Below, piece after piece: positions 42,326 to 51,315 of a DNA stretch of 64,000 nt. The notes below the pieces were generated by a model that worked only from the letters and a program-made list of their open reading frames with translations, was not told the DNA's origin and did no database searches. The stretch covers positions 1,612,001 to 1,676,000 of the forward strand of contig NZ_RJUK01000001.1 in assembly GCF_003762925.1 (NCBI RefSeq). The letters are read 5' to 3'. Source of the stretch: Marinimicrobium koreense (lineage in GTDB: Bacteria; Pseudomonadota; Gammaproteobacteria; Pseudomonadales; Cellvibrionaceae). Numbering within the stretch: position 1 is the first letter of the stretch; each line of letters starts with the position of its first letter. The position numbers and the translations under genes were made by a program.

Positions 42326-42629
42326 GAATCACCATCACGATGTCATCGTCATCCGGCAAACGCATGGCCAACTCATCGCGGGCCATTTGCTCCACCCGGC
42401 CATAGGCGGCCCAGGTGCTCTGCTCCAACATATATTGTCCCCACACGACCTGGAGCTCGGCCGCCTCCCGGCGCAGGGTCTCCAGGCGGTCAACCCGTTG
42501 ACGGGTCTGATGGGTAGAGGCAATGACCGCCAGCGCCGACAACACCACCAGCACCCACGCCACGGCCACCGCCAGGGTTATACCCCGGCGGGAGTGCAGT
42601 GCATTGGATGTGTTGTGGCTCATAGTCAA
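42318..42629 (-). CDS. ftsL: Cell division protein FtsL
   Basis: Bitopic divisome protein, 103 residues: short cytosolic N terminus, a membrane segment (about 18-38) and a periplasmic coiled coil (QRVDRLETLRREAAELQ). Sequence is poorly conserved in the family, so the call rests on size, topology and the position between rsmH and ftsI. The start may be the first or the third codon (both Met). Confidence 0.9.
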   Translation of the reverse strand: MTMSHNTSNALHSRRGITLAVAVAWVLVVLSALAVIASTHQTRQRVDRLETLRREAAELQVVWGQYMLEQSTWAAYGRVEQMARDELAMRLPDDDDIVMVIHE

Positions 42630-42651
42630 AACCGCCTCGCCATCTGATCAG

Positions 42652-43581
42652 TCAGAGTTTTTCCGCAACGCGCATAATGGCGCTGCGTGAACGCACGTTT
42701 GCGCCCACTTCAATATCGCTGGCCCGAACCGCCTTGCCCACACTCTTGAGCGTGCGATCGAGCTGCTCATCGCGTACCGGCAGTCCGGCCGGTAGCGGCT
42801 GTCCCTTTTCCTGCCGGCGGATAAAGCGCTTCACCAGGCGGTCTTCCAGAGAATGGAAGCTGATCACCACCAGCCGTCCGCCCGGTGCCAGCACCGTCAA
42901 AGCCTGGGCAAGAATGGCTTCGAGATCCGACAGCTCATTGTTGACGTGAATCCGGATTCCCTGGAACGCCCGGGTCGCCGGATGCTTCCCCTTCTCCCAG
43001 GCCGGATTGGCCGCCTTGACGATTTCGGCCAGCTGCGACGTCCGGGTAATCGGTTGTTCCGCCCGGGCAGCGACCAGCGCTCGCGCCATGCGCTTGCCGA
43101 AGCGCTCTTCGCCATACTCTTTCAGAACCCGTGCAATCTCGGCTTCCGGGGCTCCGGCAAGCCATTCGGCCGCACTCTGTCCGGAGCTCCGGTCCATCCG
43201 CATATCCAGAGGACCGTCGTTCAAAAAGCTGAACCCACGTTCGGCTTCATCCAACTGCGGCGACGACACGCCCAGATCCAGCAATAGGCCCTGGACCTTG
43301 CCGGTCATGTCTCTCGCACCCACCAGTTCCGCAAGCGCCGCAAAGGATCCTTGAGCGATCTCGAACCGGGCATCACTGGCAAATCGCTCGTGCGCCACCG
43401 CGATGGCATCGGCATCTTTATCAATGCCCAGCAGCCGTCCCTTTTCCGACAGCCGTTCCAGAATCCGGGCACTGTGTCCACCCCGGCCAAAGGTACCGTC
43501 AACATAAAAGCCGTCGACATCCTGAACCAGGGCGTCAACCGCTTCATTCAACAGGACCGTTTGGTGGGGCGAATCGCTCAT
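42652..43581 (-). CDS. rsmH: 16S rRNA (cytosine1402-N4)-methyltransferase
   Basis: Methylates N4 of C1402 in the ribosomal decoding centre. 309 residues. Motifs: [13 protein letters not shown] at the start, SAM-binding [23 protein letters not shown], and [13 protein letters not shown] near the end. Its partner in the same nucleotide, RsmI (2'-O-methylation of C1402), is also encoded in this window at 47474-48364. It lies between mraZ and ftsL. Confidence 0.97.
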   Translation of the reverse strand: MSDSPHQTVLLNEAVDALVQDVDGFYVDGTFGRGGHSARILERLSEKGRLLGIDKDADAIAVAHERFASDARFEIAQGSFAALAELVGARDMTGKVQGLLLDLGVSSPQLDEAERGFSFLNDGPLDMRMDRSSGQSAAEWLAGAPEAEIARVLKEYGEERFGKRMARALVAARAEQPITRTSQLAEIVKAANPAWEKGKHPATRAFQGIRIHVNNELSDLEAILAQALTVLAPGGRLVVISFHSLEDRLVKRFIRRQEKGQPLPAGLPVRDEQLDRTLKSVGKAVRASDIEVGANVRSRSAIMRVAEKL

Positions 43582-43648
43582 GGGCTACCTTTTGTTATGC
43601 CGCGTTTGTTGTGCCACGCCGGCTCGGGCCGAGCCGCTTGGAATCCGG

Positions 43649-44089
43649 TTACAGTGTCAGCGATTGCAGCTCTGGGGACAGCTCGGTATCGAGCGGCTGT
43701 TCGATCAGGTCCTGCCAACTGTCTTCATTCCACAATTCCATCTTGTCGCCCAACCCCACCAGCATCAGCTTTTTGTCCAGTCTGGCGAAGCTGCGCAAGG
43801 TCGGGGGCACCAGAATTCGTCCGTTGCCATCCATCTCCAGTTGGGTCGCATAGCCAATCCAGAGACGCTTGATCCGGCCTGCCGCCGGGTCGTTATCCGG
43901 CAGTGCTTGAATTTTCGGCAGTCGCTCCAGCCAGTCTGGCTCGGAGTACACCAGCAAGCAGCGCTGCTGGGTGTGAGCGGTCAGCACCAGGCGGCCCTCG
44001 CAGGACGCGACAAAGGACTCGCGAATGCGAGTCGGGATCGCCATGCGACCCTTCGCGTCCATATTGATGGAGTGACTGCCTGTGAGCAC
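43649..44089 (-). CDS. mraZ: Transcriptional regulator MraZ
   Basis: First gene of the dcw cluster; in E. coli MraZ is a ring-forming repressor that binds repeated boxes upstream of its own gene. 146 residues with the two SpoVT/AbrB-like repeats, marked by DAKGRMAIP (11-19) and DGNGRILVP. The start is GTG at 44089 (reads [14 protein letters not shown]), with ACAGGTG a few nt upstream. The matching box array lies at 44130-44183. Confidence 0.96.
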   Translation of the reverse strand: MLTGSHSINMDAKGRMAIPTRIRESFVASCEGRLVLTAHTQQRCLLVYSEPDWLERLPKIQALPDNDPAAGRIKRLWIGYATQLEMDGNGRILVPPTLRSFARLDKKLMLVGLGDKMELWNEDSWQDLIEQPLDTELSPELQSLTL

Positions 44090-44129
44090 GATTCACCTGT
44101 CAATTGATGGGAGGCGTGGGCACTTTTCA

Positions 44130-44183
44130 CCACTTCACATCCCGGATTTCCACAAAAAACCACTAATAACCACTTTCTACCAC
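44130..44183 (-). promoter_or_regulatory. MraZ-binding box array
   Basis: On the minus strand GTGG cores occur with exact 10-nt spacing: plus-strand CCAC at 44150, 44160, 44170 and 44180. A fifth CCAC at 44130 is in the same register with the 44140 slot empty. E. coli MraZ binds TGGGN direct repeats with 5-nt spacers, also a 10-nt period. The array lies between the promoter -10 (44193-44198) and the mraZ start, as expected for autorepression. Confidence 0.85.
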
Positions 44184-44192
44184 TTATGGCAC

Positions 44193-44220
44193 ACTATAAA
44201 TCCGGGCAAAGCAAAGTCAA
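44193..44220 (-). promoter_or_regulatory. Pmra, sigma-70 promoter of the dcw cluster
   Basis: On the minus strand TTGACT (44215-44220) and TATAGT (44193-44198) are separated by 16 nt. Both hexamers are close to consensus. Transcription would start about 100 nt before mraZ and run into the MraZ boxes. Confidence 0.8.
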
Positions 44221-44433
44221 GCAATAGAGAAGGAAAATGCGGCGAACCGCACGGGATCTGCAGAGAAAACTGTAGGTATAGACAGGAATGAGAGATGCGC
44301 CAGAAACCGCCAAAAGGGAATAAGCTATAACTATCAGCGCAATAGCGAGCAAACTTAAAGTATTACATTAAGTTTGTGAATTTTTAGGATTAAAAAAGAC
44401 GGGGGATAGAAGGAAGCGCTCTAAAACAGAATA
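44221..44433. other. AT-rich gap between rnpB and the dcw promoter
   Basis: No gene is apparent. One hairpin AAACTTAA...TTAAGTTT (44351-44375) is present, and a T6 run (read on the minus strand, about 44393-44398) could contribute to rnpB 3' processing or termination. No classical terminator is clear. Confidence 0.4.
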
Positions 44434-44787
44434 AGTCGGAGTCGGCCTGTAAGCCGGGTTCTGTCGAGGACAGTCATTCATCTGGGATGCGTGTCGCCAC
44501 GCACCTCGAGCGACCTACCCGAACCCGGTACGGGCCGCACCATCGGGTTCCTATTTGGTCTTGCTCCGAGCGGGGTTTACCATCGCCGCGAACTGTTGCC
44601 AGCCGCGCGGTGCGCTCTTACCGCACCATTTCACCCTTACCGGCGACCGAGGTCGCTTAGGCGGTTTACTTTCTGCTGCACTTTCCGTGGGCTCTCGCCC
44701 CCCAGGCGTTACCTGGCGCTCTGCCCTGTGGAGCCCGGACTTTCCTCCCCGGTGCAAGCACCGAAGCGACTGCCGAGCCGACTCCGA
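44434..44787 (-). ncRNA. rnpB: RNase P RNA (class A)
   Basis: Catalytic RNA that trims tRNA 5' leaders. On the minus strand the 5' end GGAGTCGGC (44777-44785) pairs with the 3' GCCGACTCC (44438-44446) to make P1. The universally conserved core is visible: on the plus strand CGACCTACCCGAACCC near 44511 and TTTACC...CCGCG stretches, and ACTTTCCGTGGGCTCTCGC-type P-loop sequence near 44680. Length is about 350 nt, usual for bacterial class A. It is divergent from the TonB receptor gene. End coordinates are accurate to a few nt only. Confidence 0.93.
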
Positions 44788-44793
44788 GGGCAT

Positions 44794-44822
44794 AGAGTAG
44801 CGACCTTGGCGAACGTGCGCAA
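44794..44822 (-). promoter_or_regulatory. Putative rnpB promoter
   Basis: On the minus strand TTGCGC (44817-44822) and TACTCT (44794-44799) are separated by 17 nt. The predicted start at about 44787 coincides with the 5' end of P1 of RNase P RNA. The -35 overlaps a GTGCGC-AA-GCGCAC palindrome (44815-44828). Confidence 0.55.
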
Positions 44823-44935
44823 GCGCACATTTTCAACACAAAGCGAAGCGCTTCTGAATATTTACTGACGATTTCGTTTTTAACCCCATTATGATCTAAG
44901 ATTAGGTCAACCATAAAAAAGGACAGGAGACGTCT

Positions 44936-47332
44936 GTGAACACCTATAAACTTACCGCACTCTCACTGGCCATCGCGGCCAGCTTCAGCGTCACGGCCCA
45001 GGCTCAAAGCACACCGGCCCTGGAGGAAATTCTGGTCACCGCGCAAAAGCGCGAACAGAACCTTCTGGATGTCCCGATTTCGGTCAACGCCATGGCGGGC
45101 GAGAAAATCGACGATACCGGTATCACCGGCATCGAGCGCATGGCCGATTACATACCCAGTCTGAATATGACCCAGACCGGCATCGGCACCACCATTTCAA
45201 TCCGGGGCATCAGCTCCGGTGTCAACCAGGGCTTCGAGCAGTCCGCCGCCCAATTTGTGGACGGGGTCCACTTCGGCCGCGCCCAGCTCAGCCGGGCGCC
45301 ATTTCTGGATATAGAGCGGGTCGAAGTTCTGCGCGGCCCGCAGAGCATCCTGTTCGGCAAGAACAGTACCGCAGGTGCCATCAGTATTACGACGGCCCGC
45401 CCCACCGATGAGTTCTTCGCCAAAGTGACCGGCCTGTACGAGCCCGAACACAGCAAGCAGGACCTGCGCGCGGTCGTTTCCGGGCCACTGACCGATCAGC
45501 TCAGTGGCCGACTGGCCGTTCTGGATCGCAGTATCGATGGTCACTTCCACAACACTACCACCGGTCAGGATGAAACCAGAGAAGAAGATCAGGTGGTGCG
45601 CGGCACCCTGCTCTGGCAACCCAACAGCCAGTGGGATATCACCCTGAAACTTGAAGATGGCTCGTTCGATCAGGAGGGTCGCAACCTCGAGGTGGTCAAC
45701 CCTGCGGAGATCGAGCTTCCCGGCCGCCCCACCGTGCCCTATTCGGCAGTACTCGCCCAGTTGACCGGCGGCGCCTACACCCTGGATACCACCCAGGACT
45801 TCAACCGCCAGTCCAATGGCGACTTCAGCTACAACAACACCCGCAACGCCATGCTGGAGGTTGAAACCGAGTTGGGCGAACACAGCCTGACCGCCGTGAC
45901 CGGCTACACCACCTATGATTACGAAGAGCTGTGTGACTGCGACTTTGTCGGCGTCCCCATGTTCAACATTCTGTCGAAAGAGGACTACAGCCAGGTCAGC
46001 CAGGAAATTCGCATTGCCTCGCCGGAGTCCGGTCCGTTCAGCTATATGGGCGGCCTGTTCTATCAGAGCAGTGACCTGGAGTTCGACGATGAAATTCGGG
46101 TTCCCTCGGACAGCCTTTTGCCGGTTGCCTTGCAGCAACAGGTGGGTGAAGGCGCGCTGCTATTGCGCGGCACCGCCTCCCAGCGGGACTTCGCACAGGA
46201 TAGCGACATCGCCGCCGTGTTTTTCCAGGGCACCTGGGAACTCTCCAGCGATCTGCGCCTGATCCTCGGCGGCCGCTACACCGACGAAGAAAAAACCGCG
46301 AGTCGGCGCCAATACCACACGGTAACGGACCCGAACAGTGGCGCCACCGTCGAGCGCCCCGTTGGCACCCCGCAGGATCCCTACAATGGCCTGTACGGAC
46401 TGTTCAACATCGAGCCCTACGAAGCACTGAGCCGGACCCGCTCGGAGTCCGGTTTCACGCCGTCGGTCACCCTGCAGTATGATCTCAACGGCACGGACAT
46501 GGTCTATGCCAGCTACACCACTGGCTTCAAATCCGGTGGCTTCGATGTGCGCTCCAACGCCCACCCCGATCCGACGGTAAACAACGCCGTCAACGCCTCT
46601 TCCGGCTCGCCGGTTCCGATTACCGGGGTGTTCGAATTTGAAGATGAAGAGGTCAAGAACTACGAAATCGGGGGTAAATTCAACCTCGCCGACGGCCGGG
46701 CCGAGCTGAACGCGGCTCTGTTCTATACCGATTTCCAGGATCTGCAGACCAGCCAGTTTGACGGCGCCTTCAGCTTTAACGTCACCAATGCCGCCGAGGC
46801 CGCCATCCAGGGGATGGAGCTGGACGGACGCTGGATGGCCACCGACGAACTGATGATCTCCGGTGGTCTGGCTTGGCTGGACTTCGAGTACGACGACTTC
46901 CCCACCGCCCAGTGCTACTTTGGCGAGGCGCCGGGACAGACCCAGTGCGACGCCAGCGGCGAAACCCGGGAATTTACCCCCGAATTCCAGGGCAACATCA
47001 GCGCCAACCACACCCTGGCACTGAGCCGTGGACTGACCCTGAACAGCACATTGGACCTGATTTACAGCGACGAGTACCTGGCGACACCGACACTGGACCC
47101 GCGCATGGTTCAGGACAGCTACGTGAAAGTGAACGCCCGGGTGGCCCTGAGCGGCCAGGACGACCGCTGGGAAGTGGCGCTGATCGGTAAAAACCTGACC
47201 GATGAGGCCATCGTCAGCTACGCCAACGGCCTGCCGGTGGCAACGGTTGTGACCGGTGGGACCGGCAGCGGTTATTATGCTTTCTATGAACGGCCGCGTA
47301 GTATTGCGCTGCAGGGGACCTTGCGGTTTTGA
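44936..47332 (+). CDS. TonB-dependent outer-membrane receptor
   Basis: 798 residues. A signal peptide ends near AQA-QS (about residue 24). The TonB box/plug start EEILVTAQKREQNLLDVPISV and plug landmarks RGISSG, VDGVHFGRA, ERVEVLRGPQSILFGKNSTAGAI-type sequence (here beginning ERVEVLRGPQ) follow. A 22-strand barrel then runs to the terminal Phe (LQGTLRF). There is no N-terminal STN signalling domain. It belongs to the large sphingomonad-type class whose ligands are mostly unknown (siderophores, vitamins, glycans or aromatics). The start is GTG at 44936 with AGGAG 7 nt upstream. No transport genes adjoin, so no ligand can be inferred. Confidence 0.93.
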   Translation: MNTYKLTALSLAIAASFSVTAQAQSTPALEEILVTAQKREQNLLDVPISVNAMAGEKIDDTGITGIERMADYIPSLNMTQTGIGTTISIRGISSGVNQGFEQSAAQFVDGVHFGRAQLSRAPFLDIERVEVLRGPQSILFGKNSTAGAISITTARPTDEFFAKVTGLYEPEHSKQDLRAVVSGPLTDQLSGRLAVLDRSIDGHFHNTTTGQDETREEDQVVRGTLLWQPNSQWDITLKLEDGSFDQEGRNLEVVNPAEIELPGRPTVPYSAVLAQLTGGAYTLDTTQDFNRQSNGDFSYNNTRNAMLEVETELGEHSLTAVTGYTTYDYEELCDCDFVGVPMFNILSKEDYSQVSQEIRIASPESGPFSYMGGLFYQSSDLEFDDEIRVPSDSLLPVALQQQVGEGALLLRGTASQRDFAQDSDIAAVFFQGTWELSSDLRLILGGRYTDEEKTASRRQYHTVTDPNSGATVERPVGTPQDPYNGLYGLFNIEPYEALSRTRSESGFTPSVTLQYDLNGTDMVYASYTTGFKSGGFDVRSNAHPDPTVNNAVNASSGSPVPITGVFEFEDEEVKNYEIGGKFNLADGRAELNAALFYTDFQDLQTSQFDGAFSFNVTNAAEAAIQGMELDGRWMATDELMISGGLAWLDFEYDDFPTAQCYFGEAPGQTQCDASGETREFTPEFQGNISANHTLALSRGLTLNSTLDLIYSDEYLATPTLDPRMVQDSYVKVNARVALSGQDDRWEVALIGKNLTDEAIVSYANGLPVATVVTGGTGSGYYAFYERPRSIALQGTLRF

Positions 47333-47349
47333 TCATCAATCAAGCTGAG

Positions 47350-47439
47350 TTACGGCGGATGTGGCCTTTGGCTTATCCGCCCTGCGGGTAGTACGGCAGC
47401 TCGCGTAGGGCGGATAAGCCGAAGGCGCATCCGCCGTAA
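47350..47439. repeat. Long inverted repeat between the TonB receptor and rsmI
   Basis: Arms at 47350-47386 and 47404-47439 match in inverted orientation over 36-37 nt with four differences including one 1-nt gap. Each arm is itself a nested palindrome GGCGGAT...ATCCGCC. A tract of nine Cs follows at 47462-47470. It lies between two convergent genes and may end both transcripts. The same nested unit occurs at 21463-21492. Confidence 0.8.
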
Positions 47440-47473
47440 CCAAACCTGGCTGCATCCGCCGCCCCCCCCCAAA

Positions 47474-48364
47474 CTACTTATGCTCAAGCGCCCACTGATA
47501 CAGGGCGTTTTTTTTCACCCCGGTAATCTTCGCCCCCATCGCGGCCGCCTGCTTGACCGGCAGCTCCTCAAGCAAAATACCCATCACCCGCTCGGCCTCG
47601 GCATCCAGTGTACTGTCCGAACGGGTTGAGGCGCCCGCCACCATCAGCACAATCTCCCCCCGCTGCTGATTGCTGTCCGCCCGAACGAACTCCACCAACT
47701 CCGCCAGCGGCGCCAGCCGAATGGTTTCAAAGGTTTTGGTCAGCTCACGGGCGATCACCGCCTCCCGGTCGCCCCCCATTACCTCGGCCATGGCCTCCAG
47801 GCAGGCCAACACCCGATGGGGCGCCTCGTAGAAGATCAGGGTGCGCGACTCGGCCGCCAATGCCTCCAGCCATTGGCGGCGGGCATTCACCTTGGGCGGC
47901 GGGAACCCTTCGAAAGAAAAGCGATCTGAAGGAAGGCCCGATGCACTGAGCGCCGCGACCATGGCGCAGGCGCCCGGTACCGGCACCACATCCAGGCCGC
48001 GCTCGCGCGCTGAGCGCACCAGCCGATAGCCGGGATCTGACACCAGTGGTGTACCGGCATCGGAGATCAGCGCCACTGACTCCCCGGCGGCCACACGATC
48101 CAGGATCTTTTCGGTGCGCTCACTATCACTGTGGTCGTGGTAAGCGATGCAGGGGGTGGATATGGAAAAATGTGACAGGAGTCGCGCACTATGGCGAGTA
48201 TCCTCCGCCGCTATCAACGCCACTGATTGTAGAATTTCCACCGCACGGGGTACCATATCGGCCAAATTGCCAATAGGCGTGGCGACAACATACAGAACAC
48301 CGGCCGCAGCGGTACCCGAACTGCCACTGGATGCCAGCGGGTCTGATGTCGTGTTGGAGGTCAT
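47474..48364 (-). CDS. rsmI: 16S rRNA (cytidine1402-2'-O)-methyltransferase
   Basis: Tetrapyrrole-methylase-fold enzyme that 2'-O-methylates C1402 of 16S rRNA. 296 residues with LYVVATPIGNLADMVPRAVE, the AEDTRHSARLL segment, ISDAGTPLVSDPGY and FYEAPHRVLACLE. It is divergent from lpoA across a 60-nt gap, the same arrangement as yraL/yraM in E. coli. Residues 1-22 are a Ser/Thr/Ala-rich extension, so the true start could be later. Confidence 0.96.
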   Translation of the reverse strand: MTSNTTSDPLASSGSSGTAAAGVLYVVATPIGNLADMVPRAVEILQSVALIAAEDTRHSARLLSHFSISTPCIAYHDHSDSERTEKILDRVAAGESVALISDAGTPLVSDPGYRLVRSARERGLDVVPVPGACAMVAALSASGLPSDRFSFEGFPPPKVNARRQWLEALAAESRTLIFYEAPHRVLACLEAMAEVMGGDREAVIARELTKTFETIRLAPLAELVEFVRADSNQQRGEIVLMVAGASTRSDSTLDAEAERVMGILLEELPVKQAAAMGAKITGVKKNALYQWALEHK

Positions 48365-48425
48365 AAACGTGCCTTATCGTCTGGTTGCACTCACATCGTA
48401 AGCAGTATTAGTGGAGAACATCATC

Positions 48426-50348
48426 ATGCAATACCGGGGATACTTGTGCACCCTGCTCGCGCTTTTGGTCTGGCTTCTGGCCAGTTGCAGCAGCACACCT
48501 CCGATGGAAACCCCGGCGGATGAGCCCCCCCTGTCCCGGGAGGCGATTGAAGCCCGCGTCAAAACACTCGTGGATCAGGCCCGCGCCAGCCAGTCGCCCG
48601 AACGCGAAGGCTATCTGCTGGAAGCTGCCAGCCTGCTCGTCGAACAACAGGAGTACAACTGGGCCCGCAACCTGCTGACCTCCATTGATAGCCGCCAACT
48701 GGATACCCGCGGATTTTTGCTGCACACCGAGCTCTTGGGCACAGTGGCACTGAATGAAGGGTCTTACTATCTGGCCGAACGCATTCTAACCAACCCCCGT
48801 CTGGAACAACAGTGGCAGACCATGGCGCCGGAGCGCGAGCTCGCGCTGCGTGAGTTGCGCGCCCATTTGTACCTGCGCTCCGGCGACGTCATCGCCAGCG
48901 TCAATGAACGCATGCTCATGGACTCACTCCTCGGCCCCGAGGAACCGGCGAGCGCCGAGAACCGGGAACAGCTCTGGCAGAGCCTGATGTCACTGTCTCT
49001 GGTGGAGTTGGAGCAGGCCATCAGTGGTGAGAGCCAGACACCGCTGCGCGGTTGGCTCGAACTGGCCGCGATCAGTAAAGACAATCAGGCCAACCTTGAA
49101 CGGCAACAAGCCCAAGTTGACCAATGGCAGAGCGCCTGGCCCAACCACCCAGCCAGCGACAATTTGCCCAACGACCTGCAACTGCTACGCCGACTGATTG
49201 AACAGCAGCCCCGGCAAGTCGCGCTGCTGCTCCCCGAGGAAGGCACCCTGGCTCGAGCCGCTGATGCCGTTCGCGACGGTTTCCTCAGCGCTTATTATCA
49301 AGCCGGACATGAACAGAGCCGTCGCCCCCAGATACGCCAATACAACACCAGCGCCAGCGATGACATTCTGGCGCTGTACGAACAGGCCATGGCCGAAGGT
49401 GCCGATCTGGTCATCGGCCCACTGGATAAGGACAAGGTCCGGCAACTGCATGAACAAGATCTGCTGCCTATTCCCGTGCTGACCCTAAATTACGTAGACA
49501 GCACTCTGGATGAAGAGCGGCCCGAAGCGCCCGAGGGCCTGTATCAGTTTGGCCTCGCCTCGGAAGACGAGGCCCGTCAGGTGGCCCGTCGCGCCTATCA
49601 GGAAGGCCACCGCAACGCCATGATCCTCGCTCCGAACCGCAACTGGAGTGCGCGCAGCGCCCAGGCCTTCACCCGGGAGTGGCAAGCGCTGGGCGGCGAA
49701 GTATCGATCGACAGCCAGTTCCCCGGCAGCGGTGATTACTCCCGGATCATTCAGCAGGCACTGCTGATTGACCAGAGTCAGGCCCGCCGACAGGCCCTGA
49801 CCCGCCTGCTCGGCAGCGCTCTGGAATTCGAGCCACGGCGGCGCAAAGATCTGGACATGATTTTCCTGATGGCCGACCCCGAGCAAGGCCGACAGATACG
49901 GCCGACCCTGGCCTTCCACTACGCCGGCGACCTGCCGGTGTACGCCACCAGTCACATCTACACCGGCGAGCGGGACACCAAGAGTAATCGGGACCTGAAC
50001 GGAGTGCGCTTCAACACTCTGCCCTGGCTGCTCAACGGCGAGTTCGAAGAGAAGGCGACACTGGCCGAGCACAGCCGAGAAGCGGCCATATACAGCCGTC
50101 TGCACGCCCTGGGTGTGGACGCCTACCGGCTCTACCCGCGCCTGCCCCAGTTGGAGCAGATTGAGGATGCCCGACTCTACGGCGCCACCGGCGCGCTGCG
50201 CATGCGCGCCGGTGGACGGATTGAGCGGGAGCTGGTCTGGGCCCAATTTCAGGGGGGAGAGGCCCGGCCCATGGCCGCCGCCACCCCACGCGACAACGCG
50301 CTTCAGGAGGAATTGCGTGATGACTTACAACCGCCCGGCGAGCGCTGA
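48426..50348 (+). CDS. lpoA: Penicillin-binding protein activator LpoA
   Basis: Outer-membrane lipoprotein that activates the bifunctional synthase PBP1A. 640 residues from the ATG at 48426, which has GGAG about 10 nt upstream. Lipobox LLASC places the lipidated Cys near residue 21. The N-terminal part is TPR-like helices (residues about 40-240). The C-terminal part resembles a periplasmic binding protein fold (VALLLPEEGTLARAADAVRDGF), both as in E. coli LpoA (YraM). It is first in the plus-strand cluster lpoA-yraN-diaA-dolP. Confidence 0.93.
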   Translation: MQYRGYLCTLLALLVWLLASCSSTPPMETPADEPPLSREAIEARVKTLVDQARASQSPEREGYLLEAASLLVEQQEYNWARNLLTSIDSRQLDTRGFLLHTELLGTVALNEGSYYLAERILTNPRLEQQWQTMAPERELALRELRAHLYLRSGDVIASVNERMLMDSLLGPEEPASAENREQLWQSLMSLSLVELEQAISGESQTPLRGWLELAAISKDNQANLERQQAQVDQWQSAWPNHPASDNLPNDLQLLRRLIEQQPRQVALLLPEEGTLARAADAVRDGFLSAYYQAGHEQSRRPQIRQYNTSASDDILALYEQAMAEGADLVIGPLDKDKVRQLHEQDLLPIPVLTLNYVDSTLDEERPEAPEGLYQFGLASEDEARQVARRAYQEGHRNAMILAPNRNWSARSAQAFTREWQALGGEVSIDSQFPGSGDYSRIIQQALLIDQSQARRQALTRLLGSALEFEPRRRKDLDMIFLMADPEQGRQIRPTLAFHYAGDLPVYATSHIYTGERDTKSNRDLNGVRFNTLPWLLNGEFEEKATLAEHSREAAIYSRLHALGVDAYRLYPRLPQLEQIEDARLYGATGALRMRAGGRIERELVWAQFQGGEARPMAAATPRDNALQEELRDDLQPPGER

Positions 50349-50700
50349 GGCCGGAAAAGCCGCCGAGCAGGAGGCCGAACGCTATCTGACGGCACAGGGG
50401 TTGACGGTCCGGGACCGAAACTACCGCTGCAAAGCCGGAGAGATTGACCTGGTCATGACCGATGGCAATGCGCTGGTTTTTGTTGAAGTTCGACTACGCC
50501 GCCATAACGGCTTTGCCTCAGCGGCCGAAACCGTGGATTTTCGCAAGCAACAAAAGCTGATTCGCGCCGCACAGCACTATCTGCAGCGCACCGGACTGAC
50601 CGATCGGGTCGCCTGTCGTTTCGATGTGGTGGCGTTCGATCCGCGCCGCGCCGCCGGCGCCCCAATAACCTGGCTCAAAGACGCTTTCAGCGCAATTTGA
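50320..50700 (+). CDS. yraN: UPF0102 (YraN) nuclease-fold protein
   Basis: 126 residues starting MTYNRPASAEAGKAAEQ, with AGGAGG 9 nt before the ATG, inside the last 29 nt of lpoA. Endonuclease-like motifs GEIDLVMTDGNALVFVEVRLR give the Asp/Glu and ExR-K residues of the PD-(D/E)xK fold; Arg replaces the more usual Lys in VEVK. Function unknown; the family is often linked to competence or recombination proteins. The order lpoA-yraN-diaA-dolP is that of E. coli. Confidence 0.92.
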   Translation: MTYNRPASAEAGKAAEQEAERYLTAQGLTVRDRNYRCKAGEIDLVMTDGNALVFVEVRLRRHNGFASAAETVDFRKQQKLIRAAQHYLQRTGLTDRVACRFDVVAFDPRRAAGAPITWLKDAFSAI

Positions 50701-50727
50701 GCCCGTCACTCGAAAACGGGACATCCT

Positions 50728-51315
50728 ATGGAGCAACGGGTCATCACCCTGTTTCACGAAAGCATTGAGGCCACCATGCAGACCGGTGAAAGCCTCGCCC
50801 CACAGATTGTTCACGCCAGTGAAGTGATGGTCGAAGCGCTGCTCAACGGCCACAAGATCCTCACCTGCGGTAACGGGATCTCCGCCGCCCAGGCGCAGAT
50901 TCTCACCAGCAGCCTGATACACCGGTTCGAACAGGAGCGGCCCAGCCTGCCGGCGTTTAACCTGGGCGCCGACATGATCACCCAGACCGCCATAGCCGCC
51001 GATGGTGGCGGCAATGATGTCTACGCCAAACCCCTGCGAGCCCTCGGACAGGACGGCGACGTGCTGGTCCTGATCACCAGCACCGGTAACGCCGGCAGCC
51101 TGTTGCAGGCCATCAGCGCCGCCCACGACCGCAACATTCGGGTGATCGCGCTCACGGGCGGCGACGGTGGCGACGCCGCCGCCCTGCTCGACCACCGGGA
51201 CATCGAACTGCGCGCGGCCCTGCCCTCGGCGATACGCATTCACGAAGTGCACCTGCTGACGATTTTCTGTTTGTGTGATTTGATCGATCAACACTTATTT
51301 GGAGGATTCCACTGA
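50728..51315 (+). CDS. diaA: SIS-domain protein DiaA (GmhA-like)
   Basis: 195 residues of a single sugar-isomerase (SIS) domain: GNGISAAQAQILTSSL (phosphosugar-binding loop) and ITSTGNAGSLLQAI. E. coli DiaA is a tetramer that binds DnaA and promotes initiation at oriC. It is close to the heptose isomerase GmhA. The yraN and dolP neighbours decide for DiaA. It overlaps the dolP start codon (TGATG). Confidence 0.88.
   Translation: MEQRVITLFHESIEATMQTGESLAPQIVHASEVMVEALLNGHKILTCGNGISAAQAQILTSSLIHRFEQERPSLPAFNLGADMITQTAIAADGGGNDVYAKPLRALGQDGDVLVLITSTGNAGSLLQAISAAHDRNIRVIALTGGDGGDAAALLDHRDIELRAALPSAIRIHEVHLLTIFCLCDLIDQHLFGGFH

Noticed and set aside
44815-44828. GTGCGC-AA-GCGCAC palindrome as a toxin-antitoxin or phage operator
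   Set aside because: No such genes adjoin; it overlaps the probable rnpB -35 and may be coincidental in GC-rich DNA.
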